In this document: positions 53,960 through 63,081 of the stretch, one piece after another
How the letters are laid out: the number at the start of each line of letters is the position of its first letter
How positions within the stretch are numbered: position 1 is the first letter of the stretch
From: Sphingomonas sp.
GTDB taxonomy: Bacteria > Pseudomonadota > Alphaproteobacteria > Sphingomonadales > Sphingomonadaceae
Assembly: GCA_017304655.1 (NCBI GenBank)
Contig: JAFKLY010000006.1
Location: forward strand, 186,001-250,000
Length of the DNA stretch: 64,000 nt
Reading direction: 5' to 3'
Position numbers and translations under genes: made by a program
Notes under the pieces: model-generated
Seen by the model: the letters and a program-made list of their open reading frames with translations, nothing else
Told to the model about the DNA's origin: nothing
Database searches by the model: none

Positions 53960-54927
53960 CCTTGCGGTCCGTGATTGAGGGAACAGGTTCGGCATTGCCG
54001 CGCCGCCGTGTCGACAACGCCGAGTTGGCGACCATGGTGGACACGAGCGACGAGTGGATCGTCGAACGCACCGGCATCCGCACGCGCTATATCGCCGGCG
54101 AAGGCGAGACCACGGCGTCGCTGGCCGTCGAGGCCGCCCGCAACGCGCTGGACGCCGCAGGTGTCGCGCCGGCGGAGGTCGATCTCATCATCCTGGCGAC
54201 GGCGACCCCGGACCAGACCTTCCCGGCCAGCGCCACGATCGTGCAGGCTGCGCTCGGCATCAACGATTGCGTTGCCTTCGATGTCGCAGCGGTCTGCTCG
54301 GGCTTTCTTTATGCGCTTACGGTCGCCGACAACATGCTGCGCGGCGGCGGCGCGAAGACGGCGCTGGTCATCGGCGCGGAAACGATGAGCCGTATCCTCG
54401 ACTGGGAGGATCGCACTACCTGCGTGTTGTTCGGCGATGGTGCCGGCGCTGTCGTGCTCCGCGCGCAGGAGACCGACGATCATGACGGTCGCGGCATCCT
54501 GGCCAGCAAGCTTCACGCCGACGGGCGCCACAATGGCCTGCTGAATGTCGATGGCGGTCCCTCCACCACTGGCACGGTCGGCAAGGTCCGGATGAAGGGC
54601 CAGGACGTGTTCCGTCATGCGGTGGTCAATCTGGCGCAGGTCATGCGCGAGGTGTTGGAACTGGCCAGCATCGACGCGGCGGACGTCAACTGGGTCGTGC
54701 CGCATCAGGCCAATGCGCGGATTCTCGATGCGACGGCCCGCAAGCTGGGGCTGGACCCGGCGCGAGTCGTCGTGACGGTCGATCGGCATGCGAATACCTC
54801 TGCCGCCTCTGTGCCGCTGGCGCTGGATACTGCGGTTCGGGACGGTCGAATCGAGCAGGGAGATCTCGTGGTTCTGGAAGCCATGGGTGGTGGCTTCACC
54901 TGGGGCGCCAGTGTCTTGAGATTTTGA
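53956..54927 (+). CDS. fabH: 3-oxoacyl-ACP synthase III
   Basis: 323 residues. The catalytic triad is Cys114 ([10 protein letters not shown]), His in [10 protein letters not shown] and Asn in [25 protein letters not shown] at the N-terminus and [13 protein letters not shown] at the end are typical. It condenses acetyl-CoA with malonyl-ACP to start fatty acid synthesis. A hairpin follows the stop. Confidence 0.97.
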   Translation: MTLRSVIEGTGSALPRRRVDNAELATMVDTSDEWIVERTGIRTRYIAGEGETTASLAVEAARNALDAAGVAPAEVDLIILATATPDQTFPASATIVQAALGINDCVAFDVAAVCSGFLYALTVADNMLRGGGAKTALVIGAETMSRILDWEDRTTCVLFGDGAGAVVLRAQETDDHDGRGILASKLHADGRHNGLLNVDGGPSTTGTVGKVRMKGQDVFRHAVVNLAQVMREVLELASIDAADVNWVVPHQANARILDATARKLGLDPARVVVTVDRHANTSAASVPLALDTAVRDGRIEQGDLVVLEAMGGGFTWGASVLRF

Positions 54928-54951
54928 TGTGAAAGCAAATGCTTGTTCACA
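54928..54951 (+). terminator. Hairpin after fabH
   Basis: TGTGAA...TTCACA with an inner AGCA/TGCT pairing forms an imperfect stem directly after the fabH stop codon. It lacks a T-run. It may attenuate read-through into ihfA, which has a 155-bp leader. Confidence 0.35.
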
Positions 54952-55082
54952 TTGAATGATCTCACCTGAAAACGGTAGTTTGCTTCCGATTCTTCTCATT
55001 GCAAAGCCGAGAAAACTGCCGCACAGACAGGGGTGTGGTCGTGTGGGGGCATGGTCGCATCCAGTTTCGTTTTGGGGGCGAA

Positions 55083-55379
55083 ATGAGTTCTGAAGACACT
55101 TTGACTCGAGCGGAAATTGCAGAGCGACTGAATCGACAGATCGGATTGTCCAGGGCCGAATCCGCGCAATTGGTCGAGCAAGTTCTCGATCTCGTGGCCG
55201 ACGCGCTTGAGCAGGGCGAGAATGTCAAGATATCGGGGTTCGGCACATTCGTGTTGCGCGACAAGAGCGAACGCGTTGGCCGCAATCCAAAGACGGGGAT
55301 CGAGGTACCGATTACGCCTCGGCGCGTCCTGACATTTCGACCAAGCCAATCATTGCGCGATCGCGTCGCAGGCGTCTGA
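55083..55379 (+). CDS. ihfA: Integration host factor subunit alpha
   Basis: 98 residues. The HU/IHF fold is visible in [40 protein letters not shown], the beta-arm region [20 protein letters not shown] and the terminal [14 protein letters not shown]. It bends DNA at specific sites. A GGGGG ribosome binding site precedes the ATG. It sits between fabH and a merR gene, as in other sphingomonads. Confidence 0.96.
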   Translation: MSSEDTLTRAEIAERLNRQIGLSRAESAQLVEQVLDLVADALEQGENVKISGFGTFVLRDKSERVGRNPKTGIEVPITPRRVLTFRPSQSLRDRVAGV

Positions 55380-55428
55380 TTGCCGGAGTCGGATTGACCG
55401 GCGCCGCGCGATCGTTGCAGAAGGTGAT

Positions 55429-55926
55429 ATGGCCAAGGACGACGGCGCGTTTCTGACGATTGGTGAGCTTGCCCAGGAACTGGGTATTGCTCAGCATATC
55501 CTGCGTTATTGGGAAACGCGCTTTCCTCAGTTGCGACCGCTGCAGCGATCGGGCAACCGGCGTTACTATCGGCCGCGCGATGTCGAGATCGCGCGGCAGA
55601 TCAACCGACTGCTCAATCAGGAAGGCTTTACGGTCCGCGGCGCGCAGCGCGTGCTGAGCGGTCGCAGTGATGGTGCTGCGGGCGTCGCTGTGGTGCAGGC
55701 GCAGCCCGAGGAAGCGCTGCCGGCGGCTGCCGAGCCAGCGCGAGCGGCCCCAGCCGATCCGGTGACGCGTCAGGGCGAGTTGCCGATGGGCGATTTGCCG
55801 GGTGCCAGCGCGACCAATGGCGCAACCAAGGCGCCGACTGTCACGTCGGCCGATCTGGCTCTGCTGATCGCCCGGTTGACCGTCATCCGCCAAAATCTGG
55901 TCGAAGCGCTCGAACCGACGGGCTGA
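55429..55926 (+). CDS. MerR-family transcriptional regulator
   Basis: 165 residues. The winged HTH runs over about 8-75 (FLTIGELAQELGIAQHILRY, WETRFPQLRPL, NRRYYRPRDVEIARQINRLL). The second half is Ala/Pro-rich with no metal-binding cysteines, so it is not a metal sensor. This MerR type is regularly linked to plsX-fabH-ihfA in Alphaproteobacteria. Its target is unknown. Confidence 0.9.
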   Translation: MAKDDGAFLTIGELAQELGIAQHILRYWETRFPQLRPLQRSGNRRYYRPRDVEIARQINRLLNQEGFTVRGAQRVLSGRSDGAAGVAVVQAQPEEALPAAAEPARAAPADPVTRQGELPMGDLPGASATNGATKAPTVTSADLALLIARLTVIRQNLVEALEPTG

Positions 55927-55935
55927 TGCGTCTGC

Positions 55936-56487
55936 TCAGTGCTGATCCGGTCCAAGCGAGGGATCGAGATCGCGCGGACGAATGAAAGCGCGCAGCCTGG
56001 CCTTATCCTTGAAATCATGGGCCAGACTGGCCCAGTGATCGACGTCGAAATCGAGAATTGCCATCGCTGCCGTAGGGAATTTGACCTCCACCGAGTCGCG
56101 CAGGGTCGTGCGGCCTTCGTCCTTCACAGCCGTCAGGATCAGCTCTTCAAGGCCGGGGCTATGACCGGCGATCAGCAGGCTGGAGACAGCATCGTCTGTT
56201 CCCGCCAGCGTCTCGGCGATGGTCGTCCCGGTCGCGAGATAAAGGCGCAGGTCGAAAGTGGGCTCGGCACTGTCTCCATAGGCTTCGCAGAAGCGCTTGA
56301 GCGTCTCGACCACGCGGACGGCAGGCGATGCGACGATCGCGTCGAAACCAACCTTGTTGACCGCTGCCCAGCGGCCCATCACGGCCGCAGCGCGATAGCC
56401 GCGATCATTGAGTCCCCGGTCGAAGTCTCGCAGGGCCGTGTCGCTCCAGTCGGATTTCGCATGACGTAGGACAATAACCGTCTTCAT
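55936..56487 (-). CDS. sixA: SixA-type phosphohistidine phosphatase
   Basis: 183 residues from ATG 56487. The RHG motif is VIVLRHAKSDWSD (catalytic His after Arg), and the second catalytic region is LLIAGHSPGLEEL. The family dephosphorylates phosphohistidine proteins. The start overlaps the stop of the DinG-like helicase gene by four bases, so it is translated from the same message. It is convergent with merR, nine bases apart. Confidence 0.9.
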   Translation of the reverse strand: MKTVIVLRHAKSDWSDTALRDFDRGLNDRGYRAAAVMGRWAAVNKVGFDAIVASPAVRVVETLKRFCEAYGDSAEPTFDLRLYLATGTTIAETLAGTDDAVSSLLIAGHSPGLEELILTAVKDEGRTTLRDSVEVKFPTAAMAILDFDVDHWASLAHDFKDKARLRAFIRPRDLDPSLGPDQH

Positions 56488-59237
56488 TCCGTTGTCCGCA
56501 CCCAATCCTCTGTCGACCTTCGATCTGTCTCCTGCCCCAAAACGTCTGCGGAACCAAGCCGGGAGCGCACGCGCGCGATCGCTTCATCGAGCGGAATGCG
56601 CAAAATTGGCACATCAGGCGGGAAGGCGCTCAGCAGCCGGCTCGGCATCGCGGAGGAGAGAATGACGAACTGACCGGCATCGTCCGCACGGCGGATCAGG
56701 CGGCCAAACGCCTGTGCCAGTCGGGCGCGGACCAGCCGGTCGTCATAAGCGGTGGCTCCTCCACTGGCGAGGCGGCGGGCGGCGTGCAGCACGGAGGGCT
56801 TGGGCCAGGGCACGCCCTCCATCACGACCAGTCGCAGTGACTCGCCTGGCACGTCGATGCCGTCGCGCAGCGCGTCGGTCCCCAGCAATGAGGCGCGCGG
56901 ATCGTCACGGAACATGTCGATGAGCGTCGCCGGGTCGAACGGGTCGACATGCTGGGCATAAAGCGGCAGTCCGGTTCTGGCCAGCCGGTCGGCAATCCGA
57001 GCCTGCACGGATCGCAGTCGCCTTATGGCCGTGAACAGGCCCAGCGTGCCGCCACCAGCAGCCTCGATGAGGCGCGCATAAGCGCCGGAGAGGGCGGGCA
57101 GGTCGCCGCGTTTGAGATCCGTTACGATCAGCACTTCGGACTGGCGGGCATAGTCGAACGGACTGGCGACATCGCACCAGCGCGGTTGGCCGGCGAGGTA
57201 GGCCGCGCCAGAGCGTTGAATGGCAGTCTGGGTGTCGCCGCCGGCACGCAGCGTCGCGGAGGTGACGAGCACGCCATGCGCCGGTCGCAACACGGTCTCG
57301 GCGAGCGGGCGGGTGGGGTCGAGCCAGTGGCGGTGCAGGCCGATGTCATATTCCCGGCCCTCGGCGCGGTCGACGGCTAGCCAGTCGACGAAATTCGGGT
57401 CCGGCGCGCTGCCCACCCGCAGAAGCAGCGCGATCCAGCCCATCAGCAGATCGCAGCGCCAGCCCAGCGCGGAAATGGCGCCGTCGATGCGCGCGCGCGC
57501 CGGCCCGTCTAGCCAGTCCGGCGCGAGCTCGATCACCGCGATGAGGCGCTTGGTGAGCCGTTGCAGCGGGGCGAGCAGGGCCTCCAGCGCCTTCGCGGCC
57601 TCTGTCGCCGCGTCGATCAGGTCGCCATCGGCCTCGGCCAGATCGATTTCCAGCCCGTAGCCGGGGTCGGTGTCCTTCCCGTCGCGTTCGGCCCGCGCAT
57701 AAACGGTGTCTCGTACCGCCGAGAGCAGCTTTTCCAGCGTGCCGAAGGGATCGCGTTCCACTACCCGGCGCAACCAGTCATCTCCGGGCAGGGCGCGCGC
57801 TGCTTCGCGCGCATCATCGATGGCTTCGGCGCCATCTGCATCGTAGCTCGCCACGTCGGAGAGGCGCGCGGCGAGGCCCCGGCGGCGGCCCTTGCGTTCG
57901 GTCTCGGGTCCGATCACCCAGCGCCGCAATTCGATGGCTTCCCGCCCCGTCAATGCCGCGCCGAATGTCGAATCTGCCGCGTCGAACAGATGATGGCCCT
58001 CGTCGAAGACGATGCGCGTCGGCGTGCCCTGCGCTTCGCGCCCACGCGCGGCATTGATCATGACGAGCGCGTGATTGGCGATGACGATGTCCGCGCCCTG
58101 GCTGGCGCGCGTCGCTCGTTCGATGAAGCAGGTGCGGAAATGCGGGCACCCCGCATAGATGCACTCGCCGCGCCGATCGGTAAGCGCCGTTGCGCCCGCG
58201 CGACGGAACAGGGCGGGGAGCCAGCCGGGCAGATCGCCGCCGACCATATCGCCATCGCGGCTGTAGCCGGCCCAGCGCGCAACGAATTGCGCAAGGATCG
58301 CCGCACGTCCGGCAAAGCCGCCCTGCAGCGCGTCCTCGAGATTCAGCAGGCAGAGGTAGTTCTCGCGACCCTTGCGAATGACCACGTGACGTCGGAATTC
58401 CGCCTCGCTGCGGAAATGCCGTCGCGTTTCGCGGTCGAGCTGGCGTTGCAAGGCCTTGGTGTAGGTCGAGATCCACACCGCGCCGCCAGATTGCTCGGCC
58501 CAGAGGGTCGACGGGGCAAGATAGCCAAGCGTCTTGCCGATGCCCGTGCCGGCCTCTGCCAGCACCATGTTGGGCATGTCCTCGCGCTGGCGCGGCGCAA
58601 AGCTGGCTGCTGCGGCCTGGGCGAAGTCGCGCTGGCCGGGGCGCACTTCCGCGCCGCTGCCGGTCAGCTCGTCCAGCCGGGCGAGAACCTCGGTCTCGTC
58701 GAGCAGCACAGGGCGCGGCTGGGGGCGTGGCGGCTGGTCCTCCCATTGCGGCAAGCGACTGAACAGCCAGCGTTCCGCCTCACGCGGCTGGGCAATGCGC
58801 TCGCGCAGCAGCGGTGCCCAGCTCCAGCGCAGGCGCTCCAGTTGCTTGAGGCTCGTCCACGCGCCTTCCCGCTCCGCCCAGTCGGGGCGCTGCGTCCAGT
58901 CAAGCATGGTTCCGGCAAGGCGCTGGATGAGGAGCGTGGCTTCCTGATCGTCGCCTGGCGGGGACACGCCGAGCGCCCGGGCGAGGCCGGCAACCGTGGG
59001 GATGACAAACTGTGCCGGGAAGAGGAAGGCGAACAGCTCAAGCAGGTCGAGGCCGGAGAGGTCGGCGTGCCCCAGACGCGATCCCAGCAGTGGCGCATTG
59101 ACGATGAGCAGCGGCGTTGCGGCCGCGCGGGCCATCGCTTCGCCCCGCGTCAACGAGGCCAGGGCGCCATCCCCCTCGGTCAGCCAGATGCCGGCATGGC
59201 TCGCGTGGAGTGCGGGGGGAAGTGGCAGGGTAGACAC
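56484..59237 (-). CDS. DinG-like ATP-dependent DNA helicase
   Basis: 917 residues. An N-terminal region of about 170 residues has no clear motif. Walker A is LAEAGTGIGKTLGYLAP (227-236 core), the iron-sulfur cysteines lie in NYLCLLNLEDA and CIYAGCPHFRTC, the DEAH-type box is IVFDEGHHLFDAAD, and motifs V-VI are in DGIDVPGESLRLVVMEGVPW and QAFGRLIRRADD. XPD/DinG helicases unwind forked or R-loop DNA. It is followed by sixA in an overlapping arrangement. Confidence 0.92.
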   Translation of the reverse strand: MSTLPLPPALHASHAGIWLTEGDGALASLTRGEAMARAAATPLLIVNAPLLGSRLGHADLSGLDLLELFAFLFPAQFVIPTVAGLARALGVSPPGDDQEATLLIQRLAGTMLDWTQRPDWAEREGAWTSLKQLERLRWSWAPLLRERIAQPREAERWLFSRLPQWEDQPPRPQPRPVLLDETEVLARLDELTGSGAEVRPGQRDFAQAAAASFAPRQREDMPNMVLAEAGTGIGKTLGYLAPSTLWAEQSGGAVWISTYTKALQRQLDRETRRHFRSEAEFRRHVVIRKGRENYLCLLNLEDALQGGFAGRAAILAQFVARWAGYSRDGDMVGGDLPGWLPALFRRAGATALTDRRGECIYAGCPHFRTCFIERATRASQGADIVIANHALVMINAARGREAQGTPTRIVFDEGHHLFDAADSTFGAALTGREAIELRRWVIGPETERKGRRRGLAARLSDVASYDADGAEAIDDAREAARALPGDDWLRRVVERDPFGTLEKLLSAVRDTVYARAERDGKDTDPGYGLEIDLAEADGDLIDAATEAAKALEALLAPLQRLTKRLIAVIELAPDWLDGPARARIDGAISALGWRCDLLMGWIALLLRVGSAPDPNFVDWLAVDRAEGREYDIGLHRHWLDPTRPLAETVLRPAHGVLVTSATLRAGGDTQTAIQRSGAAYLAGQPRWCDVASPFDYARQSEVLIVTDLKRGDLPALSGAYARLIEAAGGGTLGLFTAIRRLRSVQARIADRLARTGLPLYAQHVDPFDPATLIDMFRDDPRASLLGTDALRDGIDVPGESLRLVVMEGVPWPKPSVLHAARRLASGGATAYDDRLVRARLAQAFGRLIRRADDAGQFVILSSAMPSRLLSAFPPDVPILRIPLDEAIARVRSRLGSADVLGQETDRRSTEDWVRTTE

Positions 59238-59310
59238 CTCCCCGCCATAGCGCTGTCAACCCCGAAGGGGAACGGTTCGTGAACGATTTTGCAGTGGGGC
59301 CAGATCCGGA

Positions 59311-59724
59311 TCAACTCATCCGGCGACCGAAGCCTCCGGCCGGGCCACGCCCGAAGCCCCTGACGCCCGGCGCCGCAGGTCGTTGGTGCATCGGCGCATA
59401 AGCCATGTTCGTACCGGTCGAGACCTCGTGCGGGAACCGGGAGGCGCGTGCGATCGTCAGCCGTTCGAACAAGGGGCCATCGACGAGCGGAAAGCTGAAT
59501 TTGACGCCCATCCGGTCGACCTCCGCCCAGCGACACTGCGCAAAGACGGTCTGGCCCATATATTCGATCTGGAACCGCGTCCCGGCGGGGAGAGTGCACC
59601 CGATCACCTGGGCGCCTAACTCCGTCAGGTCGGCGATCGATGCCTCGAACGAGTCGAGCACGGTCGTGATGGTAACCGGAATCTCGACGTTGATTCGCTT
59701 TTGCCGCTGAACCTGCGCTTCCAT
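59311..59724 (-). CDS. PilZ-domain protein
   Basis: 137 residues. The PilZ barrel covers about 8-95; the RxxxR-type motif is RQKRINVEIPV and the second motif is the degenerate SIADLTELGAQV in place of (D/N)xSxxG, so cyclic-di-GMP binding may be weakened. The C-terminal 35 residues are Gly/Arg/Pro-rich (GVRGFGRGPAGGFGRRM). The 134-bp upstream region includes a TTTAC...GTAAA site shared with the phage operon. Partner and output are unknown. Confidence 0.82.
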   Translation of the reverse strand: MEAQVQRQKRINVEIPVTITTVLDSFEASIADLTELGAQVIGCTLPAGTRFQIEYMGQTVFAQCRWAEVDRMGVKFSFPLVDGPLFERLTIARASRFPHEVSTGTNMAYAPMHQRPAAPGVRGFGRGPAGGFGRRMS

Positions 59725-59786
59725 GTCCGCTTCTGGCCTCCAGTCATGCCATTCTCATGAAGAAAGAACGGCTGTCGAAGGCCAAT

Positions 59787-59804
59787 TTTACATGGATTGG
59801 TAAA
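59787..59804 (-). promoter_or_regulatory. TTTACC-type inverted repeat upstream of the PilZ gene
   Basis: On the minus strand TTTACCAATCCATGTAAA, with TTTAC/GTAAA arms, 63 bases upstream of the PilZ ATG. Its first eight bases (TTTACCAA) are identical to the palindrome upstream of the phage-derived operon at 49626-49642. A common regulator is possible. Confidence 0.4.
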
Positions 59805-59858
59805 TTTTCGCGTAACCAGCGAAGGACTTACGAAGATTTGTTCTTCCCTGGCCGACGA

Positions 59859-60743
59859 TCAAGCTGGCTTGGAAAGATAGATGCGTTCCATGTCTCGGGC
59901 GTTGAACGTCATGGCGGCGTTGGCGAGGCCAACCGCCCGTGAACCTTGGCGAATCGCATTGGCGATAGTCTTGCTGCGCAGCATCACGCCCAGATTGTAG
60001 GCGAGGCGTTCGACCGTCAGCGAGCGGCCTACCATATCTTCGCGCTCGACCTTGAAGCCGGTCTTCTCGGAGATGTCGCGCAGCGTTTTGGTCGTAAAGA
60101 AGTATATGTGTCCCTCGCAGGACAGGCTCCGCTCACGCCGGCCCAGCAATTTGAACATCAATGTGTCGTAGCGCGGGGTTTCCATGACGAGCATGCCGCC
60201 CGGCTTAAGGATGCGATAAATCTCCTCAAGCGTGTCGGTGGGGTCGGGCACATGTTCAATGACGTGCATCATCGTCACGACGTCGAAACTGGCGTCCGGG
60301 AACTCCGCTTCGGGCAGGATCTTCGGCAGGACCTCAATGTTGAGGACCTTGCGGGCATGCCGGTTAAGGCCCTCATTCGGCTCGACGCCCATGACATCCC
60401 AGCCATCCTGACGGAAATAGTCCAGCAGATAGCCAAAGCCGCTGCCGACTTCGAGCAGCTTGCCGCGCTGGGGAAAGCGGCCGGCAAGAAATTTGCGCGT
60501 GTCGGCATAGTCGCGGACCTGCAGCGCTTCCTTTGCATAGCGCTCGCTGCCCTCGTTGACGTGTTCGACGAAGTCGGGATCATAATCCTCAATCAGTTCG
60601 TGGTCTGGCGAGGCCGCACGCGGATTAGCGTACATCAGACCGCAGTTGCGGCATTCCACGATCTGGGATGATTGAGCTTCACCGGCTCGAAAACGCACCG
60701 TGTAATCGTCGGCGCCGCACAGATTGCAGACTACGGAACTCAT
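59859..60743 (-). CDS. Class I SAM-dependent methyltransferase with N-terminal zinc-binding motif
   Basis: 294 residues. Two CxxC pairs at the N-terminus (CNLC at 6-9 and CRNC near 31-34) form a likely zinc ribbon. The Rossmann fold has motif I LLEVGSGFGYLLDYF and FDVVTMMHVIEHVPDPTDTL, then LKPGGMLVMETPRYD. This layout is common in methyltransferases of sugar or lipid modification. The acceptor is unknown. Confidence 0.88.
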   Translation of the reverse strand: MSSVVCNLCGADDYTVRFRAGEAQSSQIVECRNCGLMYANPRAASPDHELIEDYDPDFVEHVNEGSERYAKEALQVRDYADTRKFLAGRFPQRGKLLEVGSGFGYLLDYFRQDGWDVMGVEPNEGLNRHARKVLNIEVLPKILPEAEFPDASFDVVTMMHVIEHVPDPTDTLEEIYRILKPGGMLVMETPRYDTLMFKLLGRRERSLSCEGHIYFFTTKTLRDISEKTGFKVEREDMVGRSLTVERLAYNLGVMLRSKTIANAIRQGSRAVGLANAAMTFNARDMERIYLSKPA

Positions 60744-60899
60744 GCTACCTCGCCTGTATGGGGATGCCCGAGTTTACGCCGGGGAAGCCTAAGAAAGCGA
60801 TAAGAGCGCTAGGTTAAGCGGCTAAGCGTGTCAACGAGGGCGCCTCAACCCTAACGGAACGGGGTGACGAATGCGTGACGAACGGCTAGGCGCGCAACC

Positions 60900-62498
60900 A
60901 TGACCGACGCACAAAGACATGACGAACTGCGCGCCGCTGCGCTCGTTTCCAAGGCCTGGCCCTATGAGGAGGCGCGCAAATTGCTCAAGCGCTATCCACA
61001 GGGCAAGGCAGGCGCGCCGATGCTGTTCGAGACCGGCTATGGTCCCTCGGGCCTTCCGCACATCGGCACGTTCAATGAAGTGCAGCGCACCACCATGGTT
61101 CGGCATGCCTATGCGGAAATGACCGGCGCGCCTACGCGGCTGGTCGCCTTTAGCGATGACATGGACGGCCTGCGCAAGGTGCCGGACAACGTGCCCAACC
61201 AGGCGATGCTGGCCGAGCATCTGGGCAAGCCGCTGACGCAGGTGCCCGATCCGTTCGGTAAATATGAGAGCTTTGCGCATCACAACAACGCGATGCTGCG
61301 TGCATTCCTGGATCGCTACGGCTTCGATTATGAGTTCGTCTCGTCCACCGACATGTATCGCGGCGGCGCTTTCGACGACGCGCTCGTGAATGTCCTGCGT
61401 CATTATCAGGCGATCATGGACATCATGCTGCCGACCCTGCGCAAGGAACGGCAGGCGACCTATTCTCCCGTGCTGCCGATCAGCGCCAAGAGCGGCATCG
61501 TCCTGCAGGTTCCGGTAGAGGTGATCGACGCCGAGGCCGGCCTCATCCGCTTCGTGGATGAAGGCGAGACGATCGAGCAGTCGATCCTGTCCGGTGGCGC
61601 CAAGCTCCAGTGGAAGGTCGACTGGGCGATGCGCTGGGTCGCGCTGGGCGTTGATTATGAGATGGCCGGCAAGGACCTGATCGACAGTGTGACGCAAAGC
61701 TCGAAGATCGCTCGCGCGCTCGGCGGCCGTCCGCCGGAGGGATTCAATTACGAGATGTTCCTCGACGAGAAGGGCGAGAAGATCTCCAAGTCCAAGGGCA
61801 ATGGTCTCTCCATCGAGCAGTGGCTGACCTATGGCACCGAGGAGAGCCTGGCGTTCTACATTTATCGCGAGCCGAAGGCAGCGAAGCAGCTGCACATCGG
61901 CGTCATCCCGCGCGCGGTCGATGAGTATGAACAGTTCCGGGCATCCTATGCGAGCCAGGCGGTCGACAAGCAGCTTGGCAATCCGGTGCACCATGTCCAT
62001 GGCGGCAAGGTGCCGCAGGATGCGCTGCCGGTCACATTTGGCCTGCTGCTCAACCTCGTCGGCGTGATGGGGGCGGATGCAACCGAGCATCAGGTCTGGG
62101 CCTATCTGCGCAATTATGCGCCCGATGCCTCGGTGGAGAACTATCCGAGGCTGGCCGGTCTGGTGCGCAATGCGCTGGCCTTCAACCGCGACTTCATTGC
62201 GCCGACGCTCAAGCGCCGCGCGCCCGAGCCGAATGAGGCGCTGGCCCTCACCGAGCTGGATGCCCAGCTTGCCGCGCTGCCCGATCAAGCGAGCGCCGAG
62301 GATATCCAGAACATCGTCTACGAAATCGGGAAGGACCCGCATTACGGGTTCGAGGCGCTGCGGGACTGGTTCAAGGCGCTTTACGAGACGCTGCTGGGGG
62401 CCGAGCAAGGGCCGCGCATGGGCAGCTTCATCGCGCTTTACGGCGTTGCGAACAGCCGCAAGCTGATCGCGCAGGCGCTTGAGGCGGTTCAGGCCTGA
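60900..62498 (+). CDS. lysK: Lysyl-tRNA synthetase, class I
   Basis: 532 residues. The HIGH-type motif is GYGPSGLPHIGTFNEVQ and the KMSKS motif is EKISKSKGNGLSIE. Only this single synthetase for lysine is seen; class I LysRS, instead of class II LysS, is usual in Alphaproteobacteria. The ATG at 60900 begins MTDAQRHDELRAAAL. Confidence 0.96.
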   Translation: MTDAQRHDELRAAALVSKAWPYEEARKLLKRYPQGKAGAPMLFETGYGPSGLPHIGTFNEVQRTTMVRHAYAEMTGAPTRLVAFSDDMDGLRKVPDNVPNQAMLAEHLGKPLTQVPDPFGKYESFAHHNNAMLRAFLDRYGFDYEFVSSTDMYRGGAFDDALVNVLRHYQAIMDIMLPTLRKERQATYSPVLPISAKSGIVLQVPVEVIDAEAGLIRFVDEGETIEQSILSGGAKLQWKVDWAMRWVALGVDYEMAGKDLIDSVTQSSKIARALGGRPPEGFNYEMFLDEKGEKISKSKGNGLSIEQWLTYGTEESLAFYIYREPKAAKQLHIGVIPRAVDEYEQFRASYASQAVDKQLGNPVHHVHGGKVPQDALPVTFGLLLNLVGVMGADATEHQVWAYLRNYAPDASVENYPRLAGLVRNALAFNRDFIAPTLKRRAPEPNEALALTELDAQLAALPDQASAEDIQNIVYEIGKDPHYGFEALRDWFKALYETLLGAEQGPRMGSFIALYGVANSRKLIAQALEAVQA

Positions 62499-62520
62499 CA
62501 GCGCGCCGGCTGGCTGTCCG

Positions 62521-62955
62521 TCAGAGAGACGGGCGGTGCGGCTGACATTGGGCGAGCTGGATGGCGGCGGTCGCTGCGATCGCACTCTCGAACAGATGCT
62601 GTGCCGTCTCGGCCGGGAGCATATCGCGCAGGATCGTGATTGCCGTCGCGTCATCGCCTTGCGCGGCCGCTACGACCAGATCGCCGAGCAGCGCTTCGTC
62701 CGGCGTCAGGCGCACCGAGCAGGGGCGGTGGATCAGGAACGGATCGGGCCAGTCCTGCTGGATCGCGCGCGCCAGTCGCTCCACGCGGCGCGCGGCATCC
62801 ATGCTGCGCATCCGCACGGCGAGGTCAGGCAGCGGATCGCGCCCCGCCTGGCCGAACAGGATGCACAGCCGCGTTGCCATGATGATGTGGACGGCCGCGA
62901 GCGGATAAGCGCGCAAATCCCTGAACGCGAAGAGTGAAGCGAGATCCTTTGCCAT
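62521..62955 (-). CDS. Conserved hypothetical protein, 144 aa
   Basis: The ATG at 62955 follows GGGATATCGGT and is preferred to 62994. The protein is mostly helical, with FRDLRAYPLAAVHIIMATRL and AAIQLAQCQ segments and a Trp-Pro loop (IQQDWPDPFLI). No known domain is recognised. A near-perfect inverted repeat, TTGCGAA-CGA-TTTGCAA (63001-63017), lies upstream with TTGCAA and TATCAT as possible promoter elements. It is convergent with lysK. Confidence 0.65.
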   Translation of the reverse strand: MAKDLASLFAFRDLRAYPLAAVHIIMATRLCILFGQAGRDPLPDLAVRMRSMDAARRVERLARAIQQDWPDPFLIHRPCSVRLTPDEALLGDLVVAAAQGDDATAITILRDMLPAETAQHLFESAIAATAAIQLAQCQPHRPSL

Positions 62956-63000
62956 ACCGATATCCCAAGTCGAACCAGTGGTGCGACTCATCATATGATA

Positions 63001-63017
63001 TTGCGAACGATTTGCAA
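63001..63017 (-). promoter_or_regulatory. Inverted repeat in the promoter region of the hypothetical gene
   Basis: TTGCGAA-CGA-TTTGCAA has one mismatch between arms. On the minus strand it overlaps a possible -35 (TTGCAA), with TATCAT downstream as -10, so a bound factor could repress the gene starting at 62955. Confidence 0.4.
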
Positions 63018-63040
63018 TAAAGGATCGTCAGACTGATATG

Positions 63041-63068
63041 AAAAGCCCCTCCGCGACGGGAGGGGCTT
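63041..63068 (-). terminator. Rho-independent terminator of the DUF885 gene
   Basis: AAGCCCCTCC (63043-63052) and GGAGGGGCTT (63059-63068) form a perfect 10-bp stem with a 6-base loop; on the minus strand TTTTC follows. It lies 14 bases past the stop codon of the leftward DUF885 gene. Confidence 0.85.
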
Positions 63069-63081
63069 CGCATGGAAGGTT

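Noticed and set aside
57561..59282. 573-residue open frame antisense to the DinG-like helicase
   Set aside because: Shadow frame; the helicase motifs on the minus strand are unambiguous.
60831..62654. 607-residue open frame antisense to lysK
   Set aside because: Shadow frame rich in Arg/His/Leu; lysK has both synthetase signature motifs.
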